Source: an uncultured Agathobacter sp.
GTDB taxonomy: Bacteria > Bacillota > Clostridia > Lachnospirales > Lachnospiraceae
Length of the DNA stretch: 64,000 nt
Direction: 5' to 3'
Assembly: GCA_910587655.1 (NCBI GenBank)
Contig: CAJUND010000006.1
Span: 100,829-164,828 of the forward strand
Below the pieces are notes generated by a model that had not been told where the DNA came from, searched no databases, and saw only the letters and a list, made by a program, of their open reading frames with translations. The position numbers and the translations under genes are program-made. Below, in pieces: positions 36,284-43,271 of this stretch. Positions within the stretch are counted from its first letter, which is position 1; each line of letters begins with the position of its first letter.

Positions 36284-36866
36284 TGAAGAATCAAAAATGA
36301 TATGGGATTTTTTTCGGAAAGAGGATTATGAGGATATTGACCTGATTGTTTCCTGCGGGGATTTAAAACCGGAATACCTGTCCTTTATGACAACCATGAT
36401 AGGGGTTCCGGTTCTGTATGTCCATGGAAATCATGACGATAAATATGAAAAGTACCCGCCGGAGGGCTGTATCTGTATTGAGGATGATATTTATACATTT
36501 AAAGGAATCCGTATTCTGGGGCTGGGCGGCTCCTACCGTTACAAACAGGGGGCGAACCAATACACGGAGTCCCAGATGAAACGGCGGGTAAGAAAGCTGT
36601 TTCTGAAATTAAAGCGCCACCGCGGTTTTGACATTCTGGTAACGCATTCGCCGGCACTCGGACTGCATGACGGGGAGGATATGTGCCACAAGGGATTTGA
36701 TGTGTTTAACAAACTGATAGAGACATACCATCCGCGTTACTTTGTGCACGGTCATGTGCATATGAACTACGGACGCCAGTTTCCGCGTGAGGACAGGGCG
36801 GGGGAAACATGCGTGATTAATGCGTATGAGCGGTATACGATTGAGATACAGGACAAATTATCTTAA
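36261..36866 (+). CDS. Calcineurin-like metallophosphoesterase
   Basis: 201 residues. The metal-site motifs are SCGDLKPEYL, VHGNHDDKYEK, LVTHSPALGLHD and FVHGHVHMNYG. The first motif, normally D-x-H, is ADEES here, so one metal ligand differs from the standard phosphoesterase site. The substrate cannot be deduced. Its start lies 23 bases inside the BMP-domain gene, so the two are translationally coupled and probably work together. Its TAA stop forms the left end of a palindromic repeat. Confidence 0.85.
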   Translation: MKILFVADEESKMIWDFFRKEDYEDIDLIVSCGDLKPEYLSFMTTMIGVPVLYVHGNHDDKYEKYPPEGCICIEDDIYTFKGIRILGLGGSYRYKQGANQYTESQMKRRVRKLFLKLKRHRGFDILVTHSPALGLHDGEDMCHKGFDVFNKLIETYHPRYFVHGHVHMNYGRQFPREDRAGETCVINAYERYTIEIQDKLS

Positions 36867-37028
36867 CAGTTCAGCCATCGTCATTTTGACAGGCGAATCA
36901 TGCTTGCATGAATGAGCCTGTCAAAGTGACGATGAGCGGAGCGCCCGATTATGAGCAAAGTTAGCTGCGCCAGCAGCGGGAAAGCAGCGTAGCTGCGGTT
37001 TTGCGAATGGCGCGGGCTGAACTGTTAC
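36864..37028. repeat. 165-bp nested palindromic repeat (cruciform-like)
   Basis: Outer arms TAACAGTTCAG (36864-36874) and CTGAACTGTTAC (37017-37028). An inner 19-base pair of arms at 36876-36894 and 36916-36934 has one mismatch, with a small TCATGC/GCATGA hairpin at its tip. The right half is GC-rich and also foldable. No open reading frame is present. A 47-base version with the same ends occurs at 22398-22444. Confidence 0.8.
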
Positions 37029-37057
37029 AAATTATCTGAAAAAGTGCAAGAAAAATA

Positions 37058-37086
37058 TTGACAAGCTTACTGTGATAATGTAATAT
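37058..37086 (+). promoter_or_regulatory. Consensus sigma-A promoter for tRNA-Thr
   Basis: TTGACA, 17 bases, TAATAT, 33 bases before the tRNA 5' end. Confidence 0.85.
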
Positions 37087-37119
37087 GGTTAATGTTGAGC
37101 GGGTTGTAAAGCCTGCAGT

Positions 37120-37192
37120 GCTGCTGTGGCTCAGTCGGTAGAGCGTCGCATTGGTAGTGCGGAGGTCACGGGTCCGATTCCCGTCAGCAGCT
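37120..37192 (+). tRNA. tRNA-Thr (anticodon GGT)
   Basis: 73 bases. The acceptor stem GCTGCTG pairs with CAGCAGC, the anticodon stem TCGCA with TGCGG around the loop TTGGTAG (anticodon GGT), and the T stem ACGGG with CCCGT. The discriminator is T. The CCA end is not encoded. It has its own promoter and terminator. Confidence 0.95.
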
Positions 37193-37202
37193 TATATAAA
37201 AC

Positions 37203-37240
37203 CCCGGTATTTCAGCGGACAGCTGGAATACCGGGATTTT
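37203..37240 (+). terminator. Terminator of tRNA-Thr
   Basis: 14-base arms at 37203-37216 and 37222-37235 with one mismatch, then ATTTT. Confidence 0.8.
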
Positions 37241-37291
37241 GTTATACGCACAAAGCCGGCAGCGGCGGCATGTTTTACAAAGGAGGAAAGG

Positions 37292-38131
37292 ATGCCAGGG
37301 GACAGGGGCTGTGATATTACAATTGAAGATGATTTTGATTTAGGAAAAATAGCATCCAGCGGACAGTGTTTCAGAAGCCGGGAATTTCCTGATGGAACAT
37401 TTCGTTTCATTGCAGGAGAACGTGTGCTTTATATTAGCAGTTATGGAAAAGACAGGCGGTATCACGTAAGCTGCAGTACTGATGAATGGGAAAATTTATG
37501 GCTGGATTATTTTGATTTGTCCAGGAATTACAGATCCATCCGCGCTTCCATTAAAACCCAGAATGAGTTTGACAGGGAAGCAGTCCGTTATGGAAGCGGT
37601 ATACGGATTTTGAGGCAGGAGCCGTGGGAAATGCTGGTTTCATTTATTATTTCCCAGAGGAAGAGCATTCCCGCAATTAAAACGGCAATTGAAAAACTGG
37701 CGGAAAGAGCGGGAAACCCCATACAGACAGACTGTGAAGTAATATATACGTTTCCTTCTCCCGGACAGATACTGAGCCTGTCGGAAGAAGACCTGGCTGC
37801 CTGCGGACTGGGATACCGCAGCGGATACGTCAGGGATGCGGCGGAGCGTGTCGCATCAGGAAAAACAGACCTGGTTTCACTGGCGTCCTGTGATAACCAG
37901 GAATTGTTTAACGAGCTGTTAAAAATCCGCGGCGTAGGGAAAAAGGTGGCAAACTGCATCTGCCTGTTCGGCTACGGGCGTCTTTCCATGGTGCCGGAGG
38001 ATGTGTGGATTCTAAGGGCGATAGAAGAGGATTTTCATGGCAGCAACCCGTTTCCGGCATACGGAAAGGAAGCGGGGCTGGTGCAGCAGTACATATTTTA
38101 TTACAAGAAATGCAGACTGCATACGGCATAA
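37292..38131 (+). CDS. ogg: 8-oxoguanine DNA glycosylase (OGG1-like)
   Basis: 279 residues. A helix-hairpin-helix-GPD glycosylase that excises oxidised guanine. SFIISQRKSIPAIKTAIEKL, the hairpin with the catalytic lysine (IRGVGKKVANCICLFGYG) and the conserved aspartate in VPEDVWILRAI match bacterial and eukaryotic OGG1. The ATG at 37292 follows AAAGGAGG; an upstream in-frame start would run into the tRNA. No promoter is seen apart from that of the tRNA. Confidence 0.92.
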   Translation: MPGDRGCDITIEDDFDLGKIASSGQCFRSREFPDGTFRFIAGERVLYISSYGKDRRYHVSCSTDEWENLWLDYFDLSRNYRSIRASIKTQNEFDREAVRYGSGIRILRQEPWEMLVSFIISQRKSIPAIKTAIEKLAERAGNPIQTDCEVIYTFPSPGQILSLSEEDLAACGLGYRSGYVRDAAERVASGKTDLVSLASCDNQELFNELLKIRGVGKKVANCICLFGYGRLSMVPEDVWILRAIEEDFHGSNPFPAYGKEAGLVQQYIFYYKKCRLHTA

Positions 38132-38134
38132 TTA

Positions 38135-38179
38135 AAAGGCAGGAAAATAACTGTTAAATCAGTTTATTTTCCTGCCTTT
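38135..38179. terminator. Bidirectional terminator between ogg and the leftward calcium-binding-like gene
   Basis: Arms of about 19 bases with one bulge (AAAGGCAGGAAAATAA... and its complement), T-rich on the right and A-rich on the left, so it works on both strands. Confidence 0.85.
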
Positions 38180-38201
38180 ATGTCATACATGAAATCATCC
38201 A

Positions 38202-39350
38202 CTAAGTGGCAAGGTCCATCTGCTGCACGGTTCCGCTCATCCCGTTTTCATAGAGAAACAGTCCGGTTTTGCGGATTAATGCATTTGTGGTATTGTCCTT
38301 TAAGCTGTTTAAAGAAAAATCCGTATCCTCATAGCCGAGACAGATTGCCCCGACACCTGCTTCTGCAAGAGTCATCAGCCTGTCATTGCCGTTTTCATCC
38401 TGCGTCCAGATACGCAACTTTGAGAAAATCTCATCGGCTTCATCAATCCATCCGTTTCCGTCCGCGTCATACTGGGCAAGGTCTGCAAAGCCGTTGCCGT
38501 TTGTTGTTCCGAACAATTCGGAGCCGTCGTTAATCACCCCGTCTCCGTTTTTGTCAAGCGCCAGATAGCCGCTGCCTGACTTTAAGCGGGAAATGGATTC
38601 TTTTTCCCCGTCCGCATCCAGGTCAAAGAAAAATTTCTGGTCGCTGACGTCCGCCACATTGTGGTTTAAGTTAATGACCAGCGGGTCGCATACGACCGGT
38701 TTCTGAAAGTCCACCTGGTTTTTTGCCACCTGCGTAAACGAACGCGACATTTCCAGGCTGATATTAAACGGTATGGTCCGCCCGTCCGCGGTTTTTACAA
38801 TGCCAGTGGTATCAAAGCAGGTCGTTTCCTCCTCTGAATAGTAAAAGTGGGAAACATTTGCACTGTTTTGCAATGTGGAACCTGTCTGGCCTGATGCCTG
38901 CAGGAAACTGGAAAAACCACTGTCTTCCTGTCCTTCCCCCAGTCCCAGCTCCGGGTCCATAATTCTGCGTCCGAACAGGATGGAGAGAAGGTAATTGACA
39001 GACTTTGTTTTAATCCTCTGGAACGCTTCGGAAGGATTATTTAACGAAGTCCGTCGTATGCTGCCGGAGGACTGCATACGGTTCATCAGATCCGTCAGGG
39101 AATTTTTGGACCCGTTGTCCTTTACCTGGTCTTCTGATGAATCACCGCTGTTTTTATCTTTTGCTTTCTGGTTTCTGGAAAGATGTCCGCTCTGGCTCTG
39201 CACATAAGTGGAACTGAATATGCCCGCCCTGCCTGTCAGGGAAAAGGCCTTTGCACCGGCAGGCTGTGTACCGCCCCTGGAAACGCCTGCCCGCACAGAC
39301 TTATAGCTTCTGCGCGCATTCATGCTCATTGCGTCTGACTGTATAATCAT
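38202..39350 (-). CDS. Protein with EF-hand-like calcium motifs, sigma-D promoter
   Basis: 382 residues of unknown function. There is no signal peptide. The first 130 residues are Ser/Lys/Arg-rich and low in hydrophobics. The C-terminal half has dockerin- or EF-hand-like calcium loops (ALDKNGDGVINDGSELFG, QYDADGNGWIDEADEIF) and DLDADGEKE. Such DxNxDGxxxxxxE stretches occur in many exported bacterial proteins. The ATG at 39350 follows GGGGTGA; an upstream in-frame ATG has no site. The sigma-D type promoter 197 bases upstream links it to motility, which raises the possibility of export by the flagellar apparatus, an inference. Confidence 0.75.
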   Translation of the reverse strand: MIIQSDAMSMNARRSYKSVRAGVSRGGTQPAGAKAFSLTGRAGIFSSTYVQSQSGHLSRNQKAKDKNSGDSSEDQVKDNGSKNSLTDLMNRMQSSGSIRRTSLNNPSEAFQRIKTKSVNYLLSILFGRRIMDPELGLGEGQEDSGFSSFLQASGQTGSTLQNSANVSHFYYSEEETTCFDTTGIVKTADGRTIPFNISLEMSRSFTQVAKNQVDFQKPVVCDPLVINLNHNVADVSDQKFFFDLDADGEKESISRLKSGSGYLALDKNGDGVINDGSELFGTTNGNGFADLAQYDADGNGWIDEADEIFSKLRIWTQDENGNDRLMTLAEAGVGAICLGYEDTDFSLNSLKDNTTNALIRKTGLFLYENGMSGTVQQMDLAT

Positions 39351-39431
39351 CGGTTCACCCCTTTTAAAATTGTTATGCCCCGACAGGGGCATTGTCTGCC
39401 GTTTATTTCAAAATGCATCCGTTCAATAAAG

Positions 39432-39485
39432 AAATAAAAAAACGGCTATCCTTTGAAAAATTCCCTTTTCATCGCTGGATACCGT
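39432..39485 (-). terminator. Leader terminator in the 5' untranslated region
   Basis: Read on the minus strand: ACGGTATCC (39477-39485) pairs with GGATAGCCGT (39442-39451) with one bulge. It encloses a GAAAA/TTTTC hairpin and is followed by a run of seven T. It lies between the sigma-D promoter and the coding region, so transcription can be attenuated. A second hairpin (TACAGG/CCTGTA, 39510-39540) sits at the expected transcript start. Confidence 0.75.
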
Positions 39486-39546
39486 CCTTGGCTAGTCCAA
39501 TAGATTTTATACAGGTTTTTCCGGCCGTGAAAACCCTGTAACATAT

Positions 39547-39573
39547 ATATCGGAACAAACTTCCAGCATTTTA
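39547..39573 (-). promoter_or_regulatory. Sigma-D (sigma-28) type promoter
   Basis: On the minus strand TAAA (39570-39573), 15 bases, TCCGATAT (39547-39554). The B. subtilis sigma-D consensus is TAAA, 14-16 bases, GCCGATAA/T. The downstream gene starts at 39350. Confidence 0.75.
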
Positions 39574-39595
39574 CACCTGGCAGTTAAAAAATTTC

Positions 39596-39625
39596 TTTAC
39601 ACAGCACATGGGAATTATATATAAT
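39596..39625 (+). promoter_or_regulatory. Sigma-A type promoter for the two-component/ABC locus
   Basis: TTTACA, 18 bases, TATAAT, 74 bases before the TTG start of the response regulator. Confidence 0.65.
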
Positions 39626-39698
39626 ATTCTGTAATTACCAGCAGGCAGATACCCGCAGAAAAAGCGGCGGATTTGTCCGGTATTTAAGGAGGATATTT

Positions 39699-40411
39699 TT
39701 GAGAATCGCATACATCGAGGACGAAAAGGCGCAGGCAGCGCTTGTCCGGGAAATGATAAAAAATGGGCAGATGCAAAAAATACGTTCGCAGAAGTCCTGC
39801 TTTATGAAAGCGCGGAGGAATTTCTGTTTAAAAACGAAACGTTTTCCTTTGACGCCGTTTTTCTGGACATTGGCTTAAAGAAAATGAACGGCGTGAAGCT
39901 GGCGCATGCCATCCGTGAAAAGGACAGACGGCTTCCCATTGCATTTTTAACGGCGGACAGGGAGTTTGCGCTGGAAGGTTATGAAGTGCGCGCCGTCCGC
40001 TATCTGTTAAAACCGATTGGGGAACAAAAGCTGTGCGCGCTTTTGGACGAGCTGTCTGCCGGCAAAAAGGAAAGTCCCTGCGTGATGGTTGAGGAAAAAG
40101 GCACTGTCCGCAGGGTGGAGGAGGACAGGCTCTGTTATATCGAGGTTATGGGGCATTACAGCCTGCTTCACCTTTCGGACGGCGGCATGCTGCGCGTCAG
40201 GGAAAGCATGGAGGGCATTTTTGCAAAGCTTCACGGGAAGGACCGTTTTGTCCGCTGCCACAGAAGCTATGTGGTAAACCTTTCCTATGTGGAAAAAATA
40301 AACAGAACCTGCTGTATCCTGTCAGACAAAAAGGAGCTTCCGGTCAGCCGGAACTGCTGGCAGGAATTAAACGGGCAGTTTATCCGCTATTATATGGGAG
40401 AACAAAAATGA
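39699..40411 (+). pseudogene. LytTR-type response regulator (AgrA-like) with a frameshift
   Basis: A TTG start five bases after AAGGAGGA opens MRIAYIEDEKAQAALVREMI, the start of a receiver domain. At the run of six A (39758-39763) the frame is lost; one additional A would restore WADAKNTFAEVLLYE and then the phospho-acceptor segment FDAVFLDIG. The rest reads as an intact receiver end and LytTR DNA-binding domain (DRFVRCHRSYVVNLSYVEKI). So this is either an inactivated gene, a phase-variable homopolymer, or a sequencing error. A truncated product from the ATG at 39884 would lack the receiver core. It overlaps the kinase gene by four bases. Confidence 0.85.
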
Positions 40412-41121
40412 TATTTATAATTATAATACCAGCCGTTCTTCTGGCGCTTGCCGCATACCTTTTGTACCGTCTGTATGAACACATTTACGAGCGGCGGATT
40501 ACGTCATACCAGAACAAGCTGTTAAAAAACGAGGTGGAGGAGGTGCATAACCTCTACCTGACCATGCGCGGCTGGCGGCATGATTACCATAACCATATGC
40601 AGTCGCTGAAAGCATATCTTGCCATGGACAGTCTGAAAGAGGCAAAGGAATATCTGGATCAGCTGGAGCAGGAGCTGGACGATATAAACCTGTTGTTTAA
40701 CACAGGAAACCTGAATGCGGATGCTGTGTTAAATTCCAAAATTTCTCTTGCGCTCAAAAAGGGGATTCAGGTGGATTACAGGGCAGCAGTACCCGAAACG
40801 CTTCCGGTATTGGACATTGATTTGTGCGCGGTACTTGGGAACCTGATAGACAATGCCGTGGAATCCTGCGAAAAGGTGGATAAGGACAGCCGGTTTATCC
40901 GGCTGTATATCGGAACGCTGCGCAGCCAGCTTTACGTGTCCGTAAGCAATGCGACAAATGAACATGTGCGCAGACTGGATGAGGAATATATCACTTCCAA
41001 GCGCGGCAACCACGGGCACGGGTTAAAACGCATCAACCGCATCGTGGAAAAATACGGCGGCTATATCAACCGCAAAAACGAGCCGGGAGTGTTTGTTACG
41101 GAAATTATGCTTCCCTTATAG
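40408..41121 (+). CDS. AgrC-like sensor histidine kinase, short form
   Basis: 237 residues. There is only one N-terminal membrane helix (residues 2-20), so no sensing domain is visible. The histidine box is TMRGWRHDYHNHMQSLK; the GHKL ATPase has LGNLIDNAVESCEK and KRGNHGHGLKRINRIVEKY. Members of this class phosphorylate LytTR regulators and usually control peptide-linked genes. The coding frame is intact although the partner regulator upstream is frameshifted. No agrB/agrD-like signal genes are visible. Confidence 0.9.
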   Translation: MIFIIIIPAVLLALAAYLLYRLYEHIYERRITSYQNKLLKNEVEEVHNLYLTMRGWRHDYHNHMQSLKAYLAMDSLKEAKEYLDQLEQELDDINLLFNTGNLNADAVLNSKISLALKKGIQVDYRAAVPETLPVLDIDLCAVLGNLIDNAVESCEKVDKDSRFIRLYIGTLRSQLYVSVSNATNEHVRRLDEEYITSKRGNHGHGLKRINRIVEKYGGYINRKNEPGVFVTEIMLPL

Positions 41122-41122
41122 T

Positions 41123-41284
41123 TATTACTCCGGCGGTTAAAAATCGAAGCATCTTGCTTGTCCAAATCTCCATCTGCTGCGTTGTCATCAATCGCTGTAG
41201 CACTCGCTACAGCTCAATCTTCCGCCTTGCATATGAAGATTTGTTCTGCGCAATCTACAACGATTTTTAACCGCCGGAGTAATA
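41123..41284. repeat. 162-bp element bounded by 24-base perfect inverted repeats
   Basis: Arms at 41123-41146 and 41261-41284 are exact reverse complements (ATTACTCCGGCGGTTAAAAA and on into TCG). A central GCTGTAGC-ACTC-GCTACAGC hairpin at 41194-41213 sits inside. The CAAATCT/AGATTTG pair also fits. No reading frame is present. The size and ends suggest a MITE-like or other dispersed repeat. It lies two bases after the kinase stop. Confidence 0.8.
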
Positions 41285-41377
41285 TTCAGGCACGGATTGT
41301 TACCATCCGTGCCATTTTTGCGCCGGAATAAAAGCTCCGTGTTATAGTTGAAAACAGAAATTCATAAGGAGGGCGAC

Positions 41378-43159
41378 ATGAAAAAACATTCCATCTGGAG
41401 CAATTACCGGTTCTGTTACGGACCGCTTCTAAGAAAGAAAAAGAAAATTGCGTTCTGCACACTTGCAGAAGCCGTGTTTTCCGTGTTTGTGCCGATTGTG
41501 GGAATGGCGGTGACCTCCATGATTGTGGAAGGGCTGGAGCAGGGGATTCCCATAAAACAGCTTTCCGTCATGATTTTTCTGGCATTTGCAGGTTATGGCG
41601 TACTGAATATGGCGAAGGCGTATCTGGAAGCGCGCGGCTGGCCGCAGTATATTGAGGTCCGGACAGAGCTTTTTATCATGTCGGCGCTGGAAAAGGATTT
41701 ATCCACCAGCATGGAGCAGTTCGAGGACAGCAGCGTGCATGAACTGCGGGAAAAGGCAAACCGCTGTGTCTGGAGCAACCTGGACGGACTGGAAGGCTTT
41801 TTCCACGATAACAGCGAACTGTTAAAAAGCGGGCTGGGACTGCTTTCCTATTCCCTGCTCTGCGGTATGATAAACTGGAAAATTCTTATTATGCTGGCAG
41901 CCATGTCCGCATTAAGTGCGGCGGCAGGCATAAGTGTCACGCGGTATTACCAGAAAATCAAGGATTCCCTTGCGGAATGCGACATGACAATGCGTTATGT
42001 GAACAATGTGGTGGATGATGTGGCAGGCGGCAAGGACATCCGTTTGTTCGGGCTGGGGAAATGGATTACCGGAAAATAGGCGGAAGCAATAAAAAAGCAC
42101 CGGAGGCTGACCTTTCAAAAGGATATCCGGGAATACGGGAGCAATATTCTGGATACGGTTTTAAATGCTGCAAGGGACATGGTCTGTTATCTGTACCTGA
42201 TTGTGCAGCTTTCCCAGGGGATGCAGATATCAGAATTTGTATTTTTCCTCGGAGTCATCGGCGGATTTTCGGGCTGGCTTGGAATGGTAAGCAAAAACCT
42301 GGTTGCAGTAAAAAGGGACAGTGACATGATCTGCGATTTCCGTGAATACCTGGAGCTGGAGACGGAGGACGGCGGGGGCTGTGATACGGCAGACAGCCTT
42401 GAAATTGTGTTTGACCATGTAAGCTACCGGTACAGCGGGGCAAAAGAGGATACCATAAAGGACGTCAGTTTCCGTCTGGCGCCGGGGGAAAAGCTTGCGC
42501 TTGTCGGTGTTAATGGCGCGGGAAAATCCACCATTGTCAAGCTGATGTCGGGCATGTATCTTCCGACGTCCGGAACTGTCTATGTCAACCATGTCAGTAC
42601 AGGGGAGCTTAATCAAAAAGCCTATTTTGCAAAGCAGGCGGCTATTTTCCAGGAGCCGTTCCAGACCTCTTACAGCATCGCAGAAAACATAGCATTTACA
42701 GAGCAGTACGACAAAAAGCGTGTCTGGAAAGCACTGGAGGCGGCAGGACTTGCAGAAAAAGTCCGCGGCCTGGAAGAAAAGGAAAACACCTGCCTGGGGA
42801 AGGATATCAAAAAGAACGGTGTTCAGTTATCCGGCGGGGAGCTTCAGAAGCTGCTGCTTGCAAGGGTTCTCTACCGCGACGCATCGCTTGTCATGCTGGA
42901 CGAACCGACGGCTGCACTGGATGCGCTTGCGGAAACCGGAATTTATGAAAGCTATCATACGCTGCTAAAAAAGCCTGCCGTACTCTTTATTTCCCACAGG
43001 CTTGCATCCACCAGATTCTGTGACCGGATTCTGATGCTTGAGGATGGGAAAATCATTGAGGAGGGAACGCACGGGCAGCTGATGGAGCAGCGGGGACGGT
43101 ATTATGAACTGTTCCAGGTACAGAGCAGATACTATTCGGAAAGGAAAGTGAAAGATTGA
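41378..43159 (+). pseudogene. ABC exporter (membrane plus ATPase) interrupted by an in-frame amber codon
   Basis: Read through, the gene encodes 593 residues: an N-terminal exporter membrane domain, Walker A (GVNGAGKSTIVKL), signature LSGGELQKLLLAR and Walker B LVMLDEPTAALD. A TAG at 42077-42079 stops translation after 233 residues, and the same frame continues without a break (AEAIKKHRRLTFQKD then REYGSNILDTVLNAAR), fitting the expected coupling region. A point nonsense mutation is therefore likely. An ATG at 42179 could give an ATPase-containing fragment of 326 residues. AAGGAGG precedes the ATG at 41378. It is next to a second, intact exporter. Confidence 0.88.
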
Positions 43160-43173
43160 AAAATAAAAAGATT

Positions 43174-43271
43174 AAAGAAAGGAAAAAGGCTGCAGGTGAT
43201 TTTTCAATCTTTATTTGTGCCGCAAAAAAGCGCGTCACAAATAGCACCACGCCTGCGGCATGGTACAGTAT
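43174..43271 (+). promoter_or_regulatory. Structured leader, copy 2 of 3, before the second ABC exporter
   Basis: AAAGAAAGG begins at 43174; arms GCTGCAGG (43189-43196) and CCTGCGGC (43252-43259) pair. The long loop contains a second hairpin (ATTTGTG with CACAAAT). ATGGTA follows at 43260, then six bases, then ATG 43272. Confidence 0.7.

Noticed and set aside
39430..39545. Cyclic-di-GMP-I riboswitch
   Set aside because: The conserved GEMM core sequences are absent; only hairpins and a terminator are visible.
42077..42079. Pyrrolysine or other recoding of the amber codon
   Set aside because: Nothing in the window supports recoding and the locus has a second lesion, so a nonsense mutation is simpler.
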